From Desulfosediminicola flagellatus (GTDB lineage: Bacteria > Desulfobacterota > Desulfobulbia > Desulfobulbales > Desulfocapsaceae), in assembly GCF_005116655.2 (NCBI RefSeq), contig NZ_CP050698.1, positions 1 to 64,000 of the forward strand: a DNA stretch of 64,000 bases, written 5' to 3'. Below, one piece after another: positions 54,816 through 64,000 of the stretch. The notes below the pieces were generated by a model. The model saw only the letters and a program-made list of their open reading frames with translations. It was not told where the DNA came from and searched no databases. How positions within the stretch are numbered: position 1 is the stretch's first letter; each line of letters begins with the position of its first letter. A program made the position numbers and the translations under genes.

Positions 54816-56519
54816 ATGGGCACGTTACTCATATCAGGTAATCGTGCGGAAAGGGAGATGTTCATGGGATATGATGACCAGTATAGTGAGAGTGAATACG
54901 AGCAGGAAGAAGAATCGTTAGATAATGACGAGCCTGCTGTATATGATTTAACCGGAATATTCAGTTCCGAAGATAAAATTCCCCCTGTCGATTTTTCAGA
55001 ACACGGTTCGGAGGATGAGCAAAGAGGTAAATCAAACAAGGACCGTAGAGCTGGAATATTGAGTGATCGCAGGAAAAATGACAGAAGACGTGCTGCAAGA
55101 TCTTCAAAGTCTAGCAAAAACGGGAGTCATTCTATCGATCCAATGAATATTTACCTTCGTGAGATGGGGACACTTACCCTTCTTAGCCACGAGGAAGAAC
55201 TCAAGCTCGCTAAAATGATGGAGGAAGGCAAACAACGGGTGCAGAACAGTGTCTTTCAGACCATACTCGCAATACCATCTCTCCTTGAAGTAGCAGGGGA
55301 GTTGCAAAAGAACAAGGGGAAAATCTGCCAGACAGTTATGGGGGTGCCAGATAACAATCCTGAGTTGATTATTTCTGAAAGCAAAGCCTTCCTTGATAAT
55401 GTTGATAAGGCAATTGTTCTTGATGGAAAACGAGCTACCTTGTTGAAAACGTTGCAAGATTCAAAATTATCAGATAAAAAGGCATCAGCTGTTTATTCTG
55501 AAGTTCTTGAAATTGGTGAACGTATTGCCGCGCTGTTCAGCGATAAGGTTGTCTGTGCTGAGTGTGTGAATGCTGTCGCAGTTGGCCTGGACGAGCTTTC
55601 TAAAAAGTTCCGCAAAGTTTTCGTTGAGGTTATCGGAGCGCATAAGCTTGCAGCAGCCAAGGGTGGTAAAGAGCCATCTCCTGCTCGTATAGAAAAGCAG
55701 GTAAGCTCTCAATTTGTTGTTGAAGCCGGGATTGACGGTAGGAAATTACAGGATCTGCTCCATGAGATAGACTCAGGCAAGGAGATGACAAAGCATGCTA
55801 AAGAGGCTTTGGTCCGTGCTAATCTTCGTCTGGTTATTTCTGTTTCTAAAAAATTTGTTAATCGTGGGTTGCAGTTCTCCGACCTTATACAGGAAGGGAA
55901 TATCGGCCTGATGAAAGCGGTGGAAAAATTTGATTATCACCGTGGATATAAATTCAGTACATACGCTACCTGGTGGATCAGGCAATCCATCACCCGTGGA
56001 ATTGCTGATCAGGGGCGGACTATTCGCCTGCCTGTTCATATGATTGAGACTATCAATCGATTGCTGCGAGTCTCTAAAGATTTTTTGCTTGAAGAACATC
56101 GGGAGCCTAGTCCGGAAGAGATGGCGGATTTACTCGGGTCTGATGTGAATAAGGTTAAATCAGCATTAAAGATCGCCAAAGATGCAATATCTCTTGATAC
56201 ACCGGTAGGTGACGATGGTGAAACATTTCTAGGCGACTTTATCGAAGATGGTGATCGGATTGGCCCCCATGAACAATCAATGATCAACAGTCTGCGTGAA
56301 TGTCTAAGTCAGGTTATGTCATCTTTGTCGCCACGAGAGGCTAAGGTGTTGCGTATGCGGTATGGTATTAATGTCGATTATGACCATACTCTTGAAGAAG
56401 TCGGGCGGTGTTTTGCGGTTACGAGAGAGCGAATTCGTCAGATTGAGGCACAGGCGATCTCCAAACTCAAACACCCATCCAGAATTGAAGAGTTGCGAGT
56501 GTTTATGACTGAAAGGTAA
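54816..56519 (+). CDS. rpoD: RNA polymerase sigma-70 factor RpoD
   Basis: Primary sigma factor, 567 residues. The N-terminus is acidic and disordered (about 1-100). Region 1.2 begins [21 protein letters not shown]. Region 2 is complete ([57 protein letters not shown]), region 3 has [18 protein letters not shown], and region 4 has VLRMRYGI and the helix-turn-helix [28 protein letters not shown] precedes the ATG at a good distance. A strong terminator follows at 56595. Confidence 0.95.
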   Translation: MGTLLISGNRAEREMFMGYDDQYSESEYEQEEESLDNDEPAVYDLTGIFSSEDKIPPVDFSEHGSEDEQRGKSNKDRRAGILSDRRKNDRRRAARSSKSSKNGSHSIDPMNIYLREMGTLTLLSHEEELKLAKMMEEGKQRVQNSVFQTILAIPSLLEVAGELQKNKGKICQTVMGVPDNNPELIISESKAFLDNVDKAIVLDGKRATLLKTLQDSKLSDKKASAVYSEVLEIGERIAALFSDKVVCAECVNAVAVGLDELSKKFRKVFVEVIGAHKLAAAKGGKEPSPARIEKQVSSQFVVEAGIDGRKLQDLLHEIDSGKEMTKHAKEALVRANLRLVISVSKKFVNRGLQFSDLIQEGNIGLMKAVEKFDYHRGYKFSTYATWWIRQSITRGIADQGRTIRLPVHMIETINRLLRVSKDFLLEEHREPSPEEMADLLGSDVNKVKSALKIAKDAISLDTPVGDDGETFLGDFIEDGDRIGPHEQSMINSLRECLSQVMSSLSPREAKVLRMRYGINVDYDHTLEEVGRCFAVTRERIRQIEAQAISKLKHPSRIEELRVFMTER

Positions 56520-56594
56520 GTAGACTGCAGCATTGTGCCGCGGTTTATATTCAGCGGTGAGTCATCGCCTGCAGGCAGGGTGAAGACGATTGAG

Positions 56595-56632
56595 ATGGCA
56601 CCGATCCTTTTGGGATCGGTGCCATTTTTTTT
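56595..56632 (+). terminator. Rho-independent terminator after rpoD
   Basis: GGCACCGATCC pairs with GGATCGGTGCC around TTTTG (an 11-bp stem, extendable by AT pairs), followed by eight T. It ends the dnaG-rpoD transcription unit 75 bases after the rpoD stop. Confidence 0.93.
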
Positions 56633-56656
56633 ATTTTTACTTCAGAATTGTGAACT

Positions 56657-57769
56657 ATGGAAAATTCAACATTGTCTGACTGGGTTTGTCTGAGTCTTCT
56701 TCCGGGTATCGGGCCCGCGGGACTGAAAAAACTCCTCGCGAAATTTAAGAGTCCTCGGGCTATATTTGAAGCTTCGCGAACTGAGCTTGAATCAACATCA
56801 GGGATACGCGTCAGTCAGCTTGGGGGATTTGAATCGCTGGATTCATGCATGCAACTCGCTACAGACCAGATAGGTGCTGTAAATAAAATGGGTGGATCGA
56901 TACTCTGTCCTGATAGTGACATGTATCCTGATATCCTGGCTGAAATTCATGATCCTCCTGTTGTGCTTTACGCTTTGGGCGATCTATCTTTAATAAACAA
57001 CATCAACGTGGCAATCGTTGGATCGCGTTCAGCCACAACCTATGGCAGACGTGTTGCCTTTTCTTTTGCAAAACGTCTTAGCGAAAACGGAGTCACTGTG
57101 GTGTCGGGAATGGCTCTCGGTATAGACTCTGAATCACATGCCGGGGCATTACAATTTGATGGTGGCACTATAGCGGTTCTTGGATGCGGGATTGATGTCG
57201 TCTATCCGCGACAGAATTCATCACTCTATAAAGATATTAAGCGAAATGGTCTTATTCTAAGTGAATATCCTCTTGGTACGAGGCCTGAGGGGTTTCGATT
57301 CCCCGCGCGTAACAGGATAATTGCCGGCATTAGCAGGGGTATTGTAGTGGTTGAAGCAGCACGTAAATCCGGCTCACTGATCACTGCGCAAATGGGACTG
57401 GATTTTGGCAGGGACATTTTCGCAGTTCCAGGTCAGATTGATTCATGTAAAAGTGAAGGGACTCATTGGTTATTACAGCAGGGTGCTCAACTGGTTGCAA
57501 GTGCAGACGATATATTGCGTGAAATGAATGGATTCAGTTTCCACGGTTGCAGTCAGGTGGGAGAAACTGAACAAAATGTGTTTACCGGATTGGACCCCGA
57601 TGCTATAGCTTTGATGAAGCATCTCGAGCCGTATGCTATGCTGCGTGATGAGGTGACAGAGCGGGCGGGTCTTTCTCCCGCGAGGATCAGTGAACTTTTT
57701 CTGTTCCTCGAACTTGAAGGGCACATAGAAATATTGCCTGGTGATCAGGTGAGAAAAGTGACAATGTAG
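56657..57769 (+). CDS. dprA: DNA-processing protein DprA
   Basis: Binds incoming single-stranded DNA and loads RecA in natural transformation. The 370-residue protein has an N-terminal helix-hairpin-helix (LPGIGPAGLKKLLAKFKS), then the DprA Rossmann core with VAIVGSRSATTYGRRVAFSF, VVSGMALGIDSESHAGAL, GGTIAVLGCGIDVVYPRQN, FPARNRIIAGISRGIVVVEA and GRDIFAVPGQID. A short winged-helix-like C-terminal domain begins near residue 315. These are the standard family blocks. Confidence 0.92.
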   Translation: MENSTLSDWVCLSLLPGIGPAGLKKLLAKFKSPRAIFEASRTELESTSGIRVSQLGGFESLDSCMQLATDQIGAVNKMGGSILCPDSDMYPDILAEIHDPPVVLYALGDLSLINNINVAIVGSRSATTYGRRVAFSFAKRLSENGVTVVSGMALGIDSESHAGALQFDGGTIAVLGCGIDVVYPRQNSSLYKDIKRNGLILSEYPLGTRPEGFRFPARNRIIAGISRGIVVVEAARKSGSLITAQMGLDFGRDIFAVPGQIDSCKSEGTHWLLQQGAQLVASADDILREMNGFSFHGCSQVGETEQNVFTGLDPDAIALMKHLEPYAMLRDEVTERAGLSPARISELFLFLELEGHIEILPGDQVRKVTM

Positions 57770-57836
57770 GTCTTGCAGTAGTCTGTCGGGCTCCTGCGTC
57801 CTGTACATATAGAGATTTATCAATTTTGGAGAAACT

Positions 57837-58520
57837 ATGCGGGATATTCAGATAGCACCATCAATTCTATCAGCAGATTTCAGTCAACTTGGCAATGAGA
57901 TACGGGCAGTGGACAATGGTGGAGCCGATGTTATACATATTGATGTAATGGATGGACATTTCGTCCCGAACATCACCATTGGACCTCTGGTAGTAGAGGC
58001 AGCCAGGAGAGTAACTGAGAAGCCCCTTGATGTGCATCTAATGATCACCGACCCAGGTGCATATATTGATGCTTTTGCAGATGCTGGCGCAGATTGGATT
58101 ACGGTTCACGTCGAAGCCTGTACCCATCTACATAGGGTGATAGCCCAGATCAAACAAAGAGGGCTTAAAGCGGGTGTCGTGCTTAACCCTTCGACATCTC
58201 TGGCTACGCTCGATTATATTCTTGAAGATCTTGATGTTGTCATGGTGATGTCAGTTAATCCAGGGTTTGGGGGGCAATCATTCATACCCTCAACTCTTGA
58301 AAAGATCTGGCAACTGCGTGAGCGTATAGATTCGCTTGGTCTTGACATTGATATCGAGATTGATGGTGGGGTGAGTAGTAAGACAATTGAGGATATTGCA
58401 GCTGCCGGAGCTAACGTATTTGTGGCCGGATCAGCTGTATATAACAGTGAGAACTATGGTGCGACCATTGCAGAGCTGCATGCCCTGGCAAAAAAAGGTG
58501 CAGCATCTGCACAAAAATAA
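57837..58520 (+). CDS. rpe: Ribulose-phosphate 3-epimerase
   Basis: TIM-barrel enzyme interconverting ribulose 5-phosphate and xylulose 5-phosphate. The conserved blocks are IAPSILSADFSQLGNEI, DVIHIDVMDGHFVPNITIGP (metal His and Asp ligands), LDVHLMI, VMSVNPGFGGQSFIP and IEIDGGVSSKTI, with FVAGSAVY as the phosphate site. The 227-residue length is normal. GGAGAAAC lies before the ATG. It is followed after 26 bases by pgi, forming a sugar-phosphate pair. Confidence 0.95.
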   Translation: MRDIQIAPSILSADFSQLGNEIRAVDNGGADVIHIDVMDGHFVPNITIGPLVVEAARRVTEKPLDVHLMITDPGAYIDAFADAGADWITVHVEACTHLHRVIAQIKQRGLKAGVVLNPSTSLATLDYILEDLDVVMVMSVNPGFGGQSFIPSTLEKIWQLRERIDSLGLDIDIEIDGGVSSKTIEDIAAAGANVFVAGSAVYNSENYGATIAELHALAKKGAASAQK

Positions 58521-58546
58521 AAACGTCGTGGTGTTCCGGAGGATAT

Positions 58547-60169
58547 ATGACACATTCTTATCATGATATTACAACAGCGCCGGTACGTGTGAAGTTGGAG
58601 AAGTCTGCTGAGAACCCATATAACCTGACGAGAGAAGGCGCGCTTACTGATGATAAACGGGTTGAGAGGTATGTTGCACATACTGCTTCCTTCAAACTCA
58701 TGTATTCTACCCAGCGTATTAATGATTCTGTACTGAATTCTTTACAGCAGCTGGCAGACGAGTGTGGACTGATTAAGCAGTTTGCGGAAATGCGCAGAGG
58801 AGCGGTGCTGAACAAAATTCACAATTATGATAGTGAGTGCAGGCAGGTCCTGCACACCTCCTGCAGGGATATTTTTTCAGATAGCCCTAAAGAAGCAAAT
58901 GCTACAGGCCAGGCCCGGGTTGAAATTGAAAAACTTCGGGCTTTCCTGGATGATCTCGATAGTGGTAAAATTGTCAATGAAAAGGGCAAGACATTCACTA
59001 CAATGGTTACAATTGGCATTGGTGGTTCTGATCTTGGACCTCGCTCTATTTATGAAGCCTTAAAAGCGTACAGTAAAGACAGTAGAGTTGTTCATTTCAT
59101 TGCAAATGTTGATCCAGATGATGCGGCACGTGTACTTGAGGAAGTAGACCTTAGCAGGGCTTTAGTGAATATCGTATCAAAGAGTGGAACGACACTGGAG
59201 ACCCTGACAAACGAGAGTATTGTTGTGGAGAGGTTACTGGCGGCAGGACTAAATCCAGCCAAACATTGTCTTGCTGTAACAGGGCAGGGCAGTCCGATGG
59301 ATAATCCTCAGAAGTATTTGCGTTCCTTTTATATGTTTGATTATATAGGGGGGCGCTACAGTTCCACCTCTATGGTTGGGGCGGTAATGCTCGGCTTTTC
59401 TCTGGGTGTTGAGAATCTTGATCGATTTTTACACGGCGCGTCAACTATAGATGACCTGGCAGAAAATGCAGCGATTCAGCAGAATATACCATTGTTGCTC
59501 GCGCTTCTTGGTGTATGGAATCACAATTTTCTGGGGATGGATACTGTTGCAATTCTGCCGTACAGCCAGGCTTTACATCGGTTTCCTGCGCACCTTCAAC
59601 AATGTGATATGGAAAGTAACGGCAAGTCGATTAATCGGCAGGGTCAAAAGCTTTCTTATAAAACAGGACCAGTGGTATGGGGGGAGCCGGGCACAAACGG
59701 ACAACATGCATTTTACCAGTTGTTGCATCAGGGGACTGAGATTGTCCCTGCAGAATTTATTGGTTTCCGGAACTGCCAATATCAAAAAGACCTTCAGGTC
59801 TCTGGGACAACATCTCAGCAAAAACTCATGGCCAATATGCTGGCACAGTCTATTGCTATGGCTACAGGTCAGAAACATGAAAATCCGAATAAGGTGTTTT
59901 CTGGCAATCGTCCTACGTCTATTTTATTGGCTGATAAGCTCACCCCTGAGACAATGGGGGAGCTTTTAGCGATCTATGAAGCAAAAATAATTTTTCAGGG
60001 ATTTCTCTGGAATATTAATTCATTTGACCAGGAGGGCGTTCAGTTGGGAAAAATTCTTGCTGGTCGAATACTGGAGCAAATGCAGGCTAGGCGTGGGAAT
60101 GGTGACGGTATTGAAACGCAGTTTCTGGATGTTGCTGAAAATACCGCAAACACCACAGTTGAGCGGTGA
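58547..60169 (+). CDS. pgi: Glucose-6-phosphate isomerase
   Basis: Interconverts glucose 6-phosphate and fructose 6-phosphate. The 540-residue protein shows TIGIGGSDLGPRSIYEAL, the phosphate-binding SKSGTTLETLTNES, the catalytic region GGRYSSTSMVGAVML with the family Glu and His residues in the usual places (SNGKSIN and GEPGTNGQHAFYQLLHQG), and the C-terminal signature FDQEGVQLGK. It follows rpe on the same strand. The next gene is dsrA, after a 283-base promoter region. Confidence 0.95.
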   Translation: MTHSYHDITTAPVRVKLEKSAENPYNLTREGALTDDKRVERYVAHTASFKLMYSTQRINDSVLNSLQQLADECGLIKQFAEMRRGAVLNKIHNYDSECRQVLHTSCRDIFSDSPKEANATGQARVEIEKLRAFLDDLDSGKIVNEKGKTFTTMVTIGIGGSDLGPRSIYEALKAYSKDSRVVHFIANVDPDDAARVLEEVDLSRALVNIVSKSGTTLETLTNESIVVERLLAAGLNPAKHCLAVTGQGSPMDNPQKYLRSFYMFDYIGGRYSSTSMVGAVMLGFSLGVENLDRFLHGASTIDDLAENAAIQQNIPLLLALLGVWNHNFLGMDTVAILPYSQALHRFPAHLQQCDMESNGKSINRQGQKLSYKTGPVVWGEPGTNGQHAFYQLLHQGTEIVPAEFIGFRNCQYQKDLQVSGTTSQQKLMANMLAQSIAMATGQKHENPNKVFSGNRPTSILLADKLTPETMGELLAIYEAKIIFQGFLWNINSFDQEGVQLGKILAGRILEQMQARRGNGDGIETQFLDVAENTANTTVER

Positions 60170-60210
60170 ATCAGCGTTCATTTTGTGTCTGATAAAATAG
60201 GCGTTTTTTG

Positions 60211-60239
60211 TTGACAAATTGGTTCGCGGGAGATATTCT
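60211..60239 (+). promoter_or_regulatory. Sigma-70 promoter for dsrABD
   Basis: TTGACA at 60211-60216 is followed after exactly 17 bases by TATTCT at 60234-60239. The -35 box is perfect and the -10 box is moderate. It lies about 210 bases before dsrA, leaving a long leader with no gene in it. It is the most plausible promoter in the region. Confidence 0.7.
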
Positions 60240-60452
60240 CAGCCGCTGAATCATTATTCATAGTAGTAGTGTTTCATATTGTCCTGTGATCGCTAAGTGT
60301 TCAGGATAAGGTTCGAAAGTTGAACAAAACTATTAGGGCTGGCAGTAAAGCCTTCTGGGTCTGGAAACGGCCTGTTCAGAAAAGAACTTTAAGATTCGCT
60401 ATATTTTTTTGGTAGAGGTTGCAGTTTAAACAGTAATTCAAAGGAGGAAATC

Positions 60453-61733
60453 ATGGCAAAACATGAGACGCCCTTGTTGGACCAATTGGAGACTGGCCCG
60501 TGGCCAAGCTTCGTTACCGACTTGAAGCAGCAGGCAGAAACCAAGCCTGAGTGCTGGGATATTCTTGGTATCCTGGAACTGTCCTTCAAGGACAGAATCA
60601 CCCATTGGAAGCACGGCGGAATCGTTGGTGTTTTCGGTTACGGTGGTGGTATCGTTGGACGTTATGCTGACGTTCCGAAGCAGTTCCCAGGTGTTGAGCA
60701 CTTTCACACAGTACGTGTAGCTCAGCCTTCGTCTAAGTACTATTCTTCAGAGAACCTGCGTCAGCTGTGTGATCTTTGGGAGAAGCATGGTTCTGGTGTT
60801 ACCAACATGCACGGTTCTACAGGCGATATCATTCTTCTTGGTACCCGTACTGAGAACCTTGAGCCTTTCTTCTGGGATCTTACTCACGAAATGGGTCAGG
60901 ATCTTGGTGGTTCCGGTTCAAACCTTCGTACACCTGCTAACTGTATTGGTCAGTCCCGTTGTGAGTGGTCTTGCTACGATACAGAAGAAGCATGTTACAA
61001 GCTTACCATGATGTATCAGGATGAGATTCATCGTCCTGCTTTCCCGTACAAATTCAAATTTAAATTCTCCGGTTGTCCGAACGACTGTGTTGCTTCTATC
61101 GCGCGTTCTGATATCTCCGTTATCGGTACCTGGAGAGATAATATTCGTATCGATCAGGCAGCTGTTAAAGAGTATGTTGCCGGAAATATCCCTTCAAACG
61201 GTGGTGCGCATGCAGGCCGTGATTGGGGTAAGTTTGACATCGAGAAAGAAGTTATCGGTCTTTGTCCTACCGCTTGTATGTGGATGGAAGGTGATGAGCT
61301 GAAAATTGATGATGCAGAGTGTACCCGCTGTATGCATTGTATCAATGTAATGCCACGTGCACTTCGTCCAGGCGCTCATCAGGGTGCTTCCGTTCTCGTT
61401 GGTGCGAAAGCTCCAATCCTTGATGGTGCACAGTTCTCTACCCTCGTTCTTCCTTTCATTGAGATGAAAGCTGAGGATGATTTCCAGGAACTCGTAGACT
61501 TCATTGAGAAGGTATGGGACTGGTGGATGGAAGTTGGTAAGAACCGTGAGCGTATTGGTGAGACCATGCAGCGTATCGGCCTTCCAACCTTTATTAAGGT
61601 TATGGAACTTGAGCCAATTCCTCAGATGGTTAAAGAGCCTCGCTCTAACCCATATGTTTTCTGGAAAGAGGAAGAAGTTGAGGGTGGTTTCGAACGTGAC
61701 GTTGATGAGTTCCGTAAGAAGCACGCAGCCTAA
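60453..61733 (+). CDS. dsrA: Dissimilatory sulfite reductase alpha subunit DsrA
   Basis: Reduces sulfite to sulfide (with DsrC as carrier) in the cytoplasm. The siroheme-[4Fe-4S] ligands are visible in CIGQSRCEWSCYDTEEAC and FKFSGCPNDCVASIARSD, and the ferredoxin-type insert in LCPTACMWMEG and CTRCMHCINVMPRAL. The 426-residue length is typical. AAGGAGG precedes the ATG. Codon use is strongly biased (for example GTT, CTT, GGT), consistent with high expression. It heads dsrABD; the presence of dsrD marks the reductive rather than the reverse type. Confidence 0.96.
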   Translation: MAKHETPLLDQLETGPWPSFVTDLKQQAETKPECWDILGILELSFKDRITHWKHGGIVGVFGYGGGIVGRYADVPKQFPGVEHFHTVRVAQPSSKYYSSENLRQLCDLWEKHGSGVTNMHGSTGDIILLGTRTENLEPFFWDLTHEMGQDLGGSGSNLRTPANCIGQSRCEWSCYDTEEACYKLTMMYQDEIHRPAFPYKFKFKFSGCPNDCVASIARSDISVIGTWRDNIRIDQAAVKEYVAGNIPSNGGAHAGRDWGKFDIEKEVIGLCPTACMWMEGDELKIDDAECTRCMHCINVMPRALRPGAHQGASVLVGAKAPILDGAQFSTLVLPFIEMKAEDDFQELVDFIEKVWDWWMEVGKNRERIGETMQRIGLPTFIKVMELEPIPQMVKEPRSNPYVFWKEEEVEGGFERDVDEFRKKHAA

Positions 61734-61788
61734 ATTCGTTTTAATTTGAGCTAACAATTCATCTTAAAAATATATAAGGAGATTTATC

Positions 61789-62916
61789 ATGGGCTACAAT
61801 CCAGATAAACCGATGGACGGACGAATTTCCGATCTTGGTCCACCACATTACGAGAAGTTCTTCCCTGCAGTGATCAAAGCTAATAAAGGCAAGTGGCTTT
61901 GGCACGAAATTACTCAGCCTGGCGTTCTGATGCATAAATCAGAGACCGGTGATGAGGTATACACAGTACGTGTAGGTTGTGCTCGTTTGATCACCATCAA
62001 CTTGATTCGCGAAATCTGCGATATCGCTGATGCACATTGCGACGGTTACATGCGTTGGACTACCCGTAACAACGTTGAGTTCATGGTTGACTCAAAAGAT
62101 AAGGTTCAGCCACTGCTGGACGATCTTGCAAGCCGATCTAACAGATTCCCTGTTGGTGGTACCGGTGCTGGTGTAACAAACATCGTTCACACCCAGGGTT
62201 GGGTACATTGTCACACCCCTGCTACCGATGCTTCAGGTGTTGTTAAAGCTGTAATGGATGAGTTGTTCGATTATTTCACATCCATGAAGCTTCCTGCACA
62301 GGTTCGTATCGCTCTTGCATGTTGTCTGAATATGTGTGGTGCTGTACATGCTTCCGATATCGCTATTCTCGGCGTTCATCGTAAGCCACCTATGATTGAT
62401 CACAAGCGTATTACCGGTGTATGTGAGCTTCCGCTTGCTATCGCTTCTTGTCCGCTTGGTGCTGTTAAGCCTGCTAAAGCAGAGGTTGACGGTAAAGAGA
62501 TCAAGACTGTTAAGGTTACTGTTGAGCGCTGTATGTTCTGTGGTAACTGTTACACCATGTGTCCTGCAATGCCACTTGCTGATCCTGAGGGTGACGGTAT
62601 TGCAATTCTTGTTGGTGGTAAGGTATCTAACGCGAAGAGTGCTCCTAAGTTCTCTAAGATGGTTATTCCTTTCCTTCCAAACACCACTCCTCGCTGGCCT
62701 GAGACTGTAGAAGCTATCAAGAAAATTCTTGTAGCCTACGAGAACGATGCTCAGAAATACGAGCGTGTTGGTGAATGGGCTGAAAGAATTGGCTGGGAAA
62801 AATTCTTCGAAAAATGTGATATTCCATTTACCGATAAGAGCATTGATGACTATCGTCTTGCTTATGACACCTGGCGTACAACCACACAGTTCAAGTACAC
62901 CAGTCACATTAAGTAA
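61789..62916 (+). CDS. dsrB: Dissimilatory sulfite reductase beta subunit DsrB
   Basis: Partner of DsrA in the A2B2 enzyme. The 375-residue protein has the siroheme-region motif [19 protein letters not shown], the ferredoxin domain [19 protein letters not shown] and the basic N-terminal run [19 protein letters not shown] precedes its ATG after a 55-base gap. Codon bias matches dsrA. A strong hairpin separates it from dsrD. Confidence 0.96.
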   Translation: MGYNPDKPMDGRISDLGPPHYEKFFPAVIKANKGKWLWHEITQPGVLMHKSETGDEVYTVRVGCARLITINLIREICDIADAHCDGYMRWTTRNNVEFMVDSKDKVQPLLDDLASRSNRFPVGGTGAGVTNIVHTQGWVHCHTPATDASGVVKAVMDELFDYFTSMKLPAQVRIALACCLNMCGAVHASDIAILGVHRKPPMIDHKRITGVCELPLAIASCPLGAVKPAKAEVDGKEIKTVKVTVERCMFCGNCYTMCPAMPLADPEGDGIAILVGGKVSNAKSAPKFSKMVIPFLPNTTPRWPETVEAIKKILVAYENDAQKYERVGEWAERIGWEKFFEKCDIPFTDKSIDDYRLAYDTWRTTTQFKYTSHIK

Positions 62917-62940
62917 TTGAAGCCTGGTTGCTGATGTAAT

Positions 62941-62972
62941 CATCTTCCGTTTTTTTGTTGAAACGGAAGATG
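62941..62972 (+). promoter_or_regulatory. Intercistronic hairpin between dsrB and dsrD
   Basis: CATCTTCCGTTT and AAACGGAAGATG form a perfect 12-bp stem around an 8-base loop. There is no downstream T-run, so it is not a standard terminator. It could protect the dsrAB mRNA 3' end or serve as a processing site and so set the ratio of DsrAB to DsrD. Confidence 0.75.
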
Positions 62973-63013
62973 AACATTGCCAGACTTCCCACCTTTTCAA
63001 AAGGAGGGTCATC

Positions 63014-63259
63014 ATGCCCTTAAGTATAGACGAAATCAAAGCAGCAATTATTGAGAAGGCTACGAAGTCTCCTAAGCCTCAGCTTTATATCAAGGATTTC
63101 TACAAGTGTGATCCTGATACAAAGCCACGTCAGATGAAGAACATCGCCAACGAACTTGTTCGTGAAGGCAAGCTTATGTTCTGGTCATCCGGTTCGACCA
63201 CCATGTACGGTATTCCGAGCCGCATTAAGGATGAAGAAGGTGAAGAAGGTATCAACTAA
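63014..63259 (+). CDS. dsrD: DsrD, activator of dissimilatory sulfite reductase
   Basis: An 81-residue protein with the conserved DsrD core (KPQLYIKDFYKCDPDTKPRQ, then ANELVREGKLMFWSSGSTTM). The fold is a winged helix, but recent work assigns it a role as an allosteric activator of DsrAB. AAGGAGGG precedes the ATG. Codon bias is like dsrAB. Its presence is a marker of sulfate/sulfite reducers and related disproportionators. Confidence 0.94.
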   Translation: MPLSIDEIKAAIIEKATKSPKPQLYIKDFYKCDPDTKPRQMKNIANELVREGKLMFWSSGSTTMYGIPSRIKDEEGEEGIN

Positions 63260-63290
63260 TTACCTGACTTCATTTTTTTACCTGATGTTA

Positions 63291-63326
63291 AAAGCGCAGA
63301 GTATTTATACTCTGCGCTTTTTTTTT
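63291..63326 (+). terminator. Rho-independent terminator of dsrABD
   Basis: AAAGCGCAGAGTA pairs perfectly with TACTCTGCGCTTT around TTTA (13 bp) and is followed by a nine-base T-run. It lies 31 bases after the dsrD stop and ends the operon; the following biotin ligase begins only 17 bases later. Confidence 0.95.
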
Positions 63327-63342
63327 GCCTTTTTGAAATGAT

Positions 63343-64000
63343 ATGAAAAACGTAATCTATCTTGAAACTACAACATCAACTAACAGAGATGCCTTTGAAT
63401 ATGCAGTTCAAGGTGCGGAACATGGTACAGCAGTTATAGCTGATACTCAGTTGAATGGCAGGGGAAGGCTAGGGAAAACGTGGAGATCACCTGCCGGTAA
63501 AGGGATGTATTGCTCTATCATTTTACGCCCCAAAGTTGAACCGCAGAATTATCCCCTGTTAACTTTTGTTGCAGGACTAGCTGTTGCTGATGCTATAGAA
63601 AAGCTTTATGGACTGTCTGCAGGTTTAAAATGGCCTAATGATATCTACTTCAAGGGCAGAAAGTGTGGTGGAATACTTACCGAATCATCTGATCTTAATG
63701 GGATTGAGGAGAGTCGCTTTGCTATCGTAGGCATTGGGCTCAATGTTAATACTGAGTTGAATGATTTTCACCCTGAACTCCATGAAACAGCAACGTCTCT
63801 CTATCTTGAATCTGATGTGATTCTCGATGTTAAGACGGTGTTTTTGGAAATTAGACAAGAATTAATTAAGCAGGTTAAATCGTTTGAGAAAACCGGTTTT
63901 CTGCCGGTAATCAATCGATGGCGAACTCGGGATTTTCTCTATGGGAGTCGCCTTGCATGGGTATCTGTGGGTGGCAGAAAGGTAGAAGGAGTGTCGCTTG
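63343..64000 (+). CDS. birA: Biotin-[acetyl-CoA-carboxylase] ligase, 3' end outside window
   Basis: Attaches biotin to carboxyl carrier proteins. The visible part, 219 codons, starts at ATG 63343 and reads MKNVIYLETTTSTNRDAF, then the biotin/ATP loop NGRGRLGKTWRSPAGKGM and the downstream LKWPNDIYFKGRKCGGILTE, all typical of the catalytic domain, with VGIGLNVN after that. There is no N-terminal winged-helix domain, so it is the short, non-repressor form. The frame stays open to the last base, so the C-terminal domain continues beyond the window. It has no strong ribosome site. Confidence 0.9.
   Translation, partial: MKNVIYLETTTSTNRDAFEYAVQGAEHGTAVIADTQLNGRGRLGKTWRSPAGKGMYCSIILRPKVEPQNYPLLTFVAGLAVADAIEKLYGLSAGLKWPNDIYFKGRKCGGILTESSDLNGIEESRFAIVGIGLNVNTELNDFHPELHETATSLYLESDVILDVKTVFLEIRQELIKQVKSFEKTGFLPVINRWRTRDFLYGSRLAWVSVGGRKVEGVSL

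Noticed and set aside
60170..60452. Possible riboswitch or small RNA in the dsrA leader
   Set aside because: Only a promoter and a plain leader are visible; no conserved RNA fold could be recognised by eye.
1..64000. CRISPR arrays, insertion sequences, tRNA or rRNA genes, prophage
   Set aside because: No regular spaced repeats, transposase, integrase, phage structural genes or cloverleaf-like sequences with the usual conserved arms were found.

Overview
The window most likely comes from a sulfate-reducing or sulfur-disproportionating member of the Desulfobulbales (Desulfobacterota, the Desulfocapsa / Desulfotalea / cable-bacteria neighbourhood), with moderate GC. The main evidence is a dsrA-dsrB-dsrD cluster (reductive dissimilatory sulfite reductase), a sulfide:quinone oxidoreductase, a cytosolic group-3-like [NiFe] hydrogenase and menA. 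Base 1 is the first base of dnaA, so the record probably starts at the conventional chromosome origin. The species assignment is inference from gene content; no 16S rRNA or tRNA gene was seen.

Layout. 1-3.5 kb: dnaA, then a convergent hemY-type oxidase and a phosphoesterase. 3.8-7 kb: htpG, a BamE-like lipoprotein and pcm. 7.3-11.6 kb: a hydrogenase locus (V4R-like protein, small subunit, large subunit, ferredoxin, second V4R-like protein, maturation protease). 11.5-16.1 kb: yaaA, an orphan, an exported protein with Asp-Pro-Ala repeats and the selenouridine synthase mnmH. 16.3-19.9 kb: an ABC importer followed by menA. 20-25.5 kb: a DUF368 lipid flippase, a response regulator, a sulfide:quinone oxidoreductase (SQR) with its DUF1641 partner, and an IscU-like protein. 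25.6-36.6 kb: PFL/ACT pair, FIST plus hybrid kinase, ilvA, a transporter with a His-rich tail and mtaD. 36.8-45.3 kb: a housekeeping run (ychF, HD/OB nuclease, holB, ricT, metG, yggT, divIVA-like, yggU, degenerate tpiA). 45.5-52.6 kb: CoA-disulfide-reductase/rhodanese fusion, ubiB, HDOD and GGDEF/HD signalling proteins and an orphan. 52.8-60.2 kb: dnaG, rpoD, dprA, rpe, pgi. 60.2-63.3 kb: dsrABD with a recognisable promoter and terminator, then a truncated biotin ligase at the window edge.

The most notable observation is in the SQR gene on the minus strand. The annotated reading frame stops at a UGA (22502-22504), but the same frame continues for 76 codons with clear SQR C-terminal sequence up to a UAG, followed by a strong terminator. 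The UGA falls where SQRs carry their second redox-active cysteine, and a 17-nt stem-loop starts 11 nt after it, at the spacing I recall for the E. coli fdhF SECIS. This looks like a selenocysteine-containing sulfide:quinone oxidoreductase. The mnmH gene in the same window supports active selenium metabolism.

How the genes fit together: DsrABD reduces sulfite to sulfide inside the cell, SQR and the CoA-disulfide/persulfide reductase-rhodanese handle sulfide, sulfane sulfur and quinone electrons, MenA makes the quinone, and the hydrogenase supplies or removes low-potential electrons through its own ferredoxin. Other points of interest are two V4R-like paralogues bracketing the hydrogenase, a triose-phosphate isomerase homologue lacking its catalytic glutamate, and a GGDEF/HD protein degenerate in both domains.
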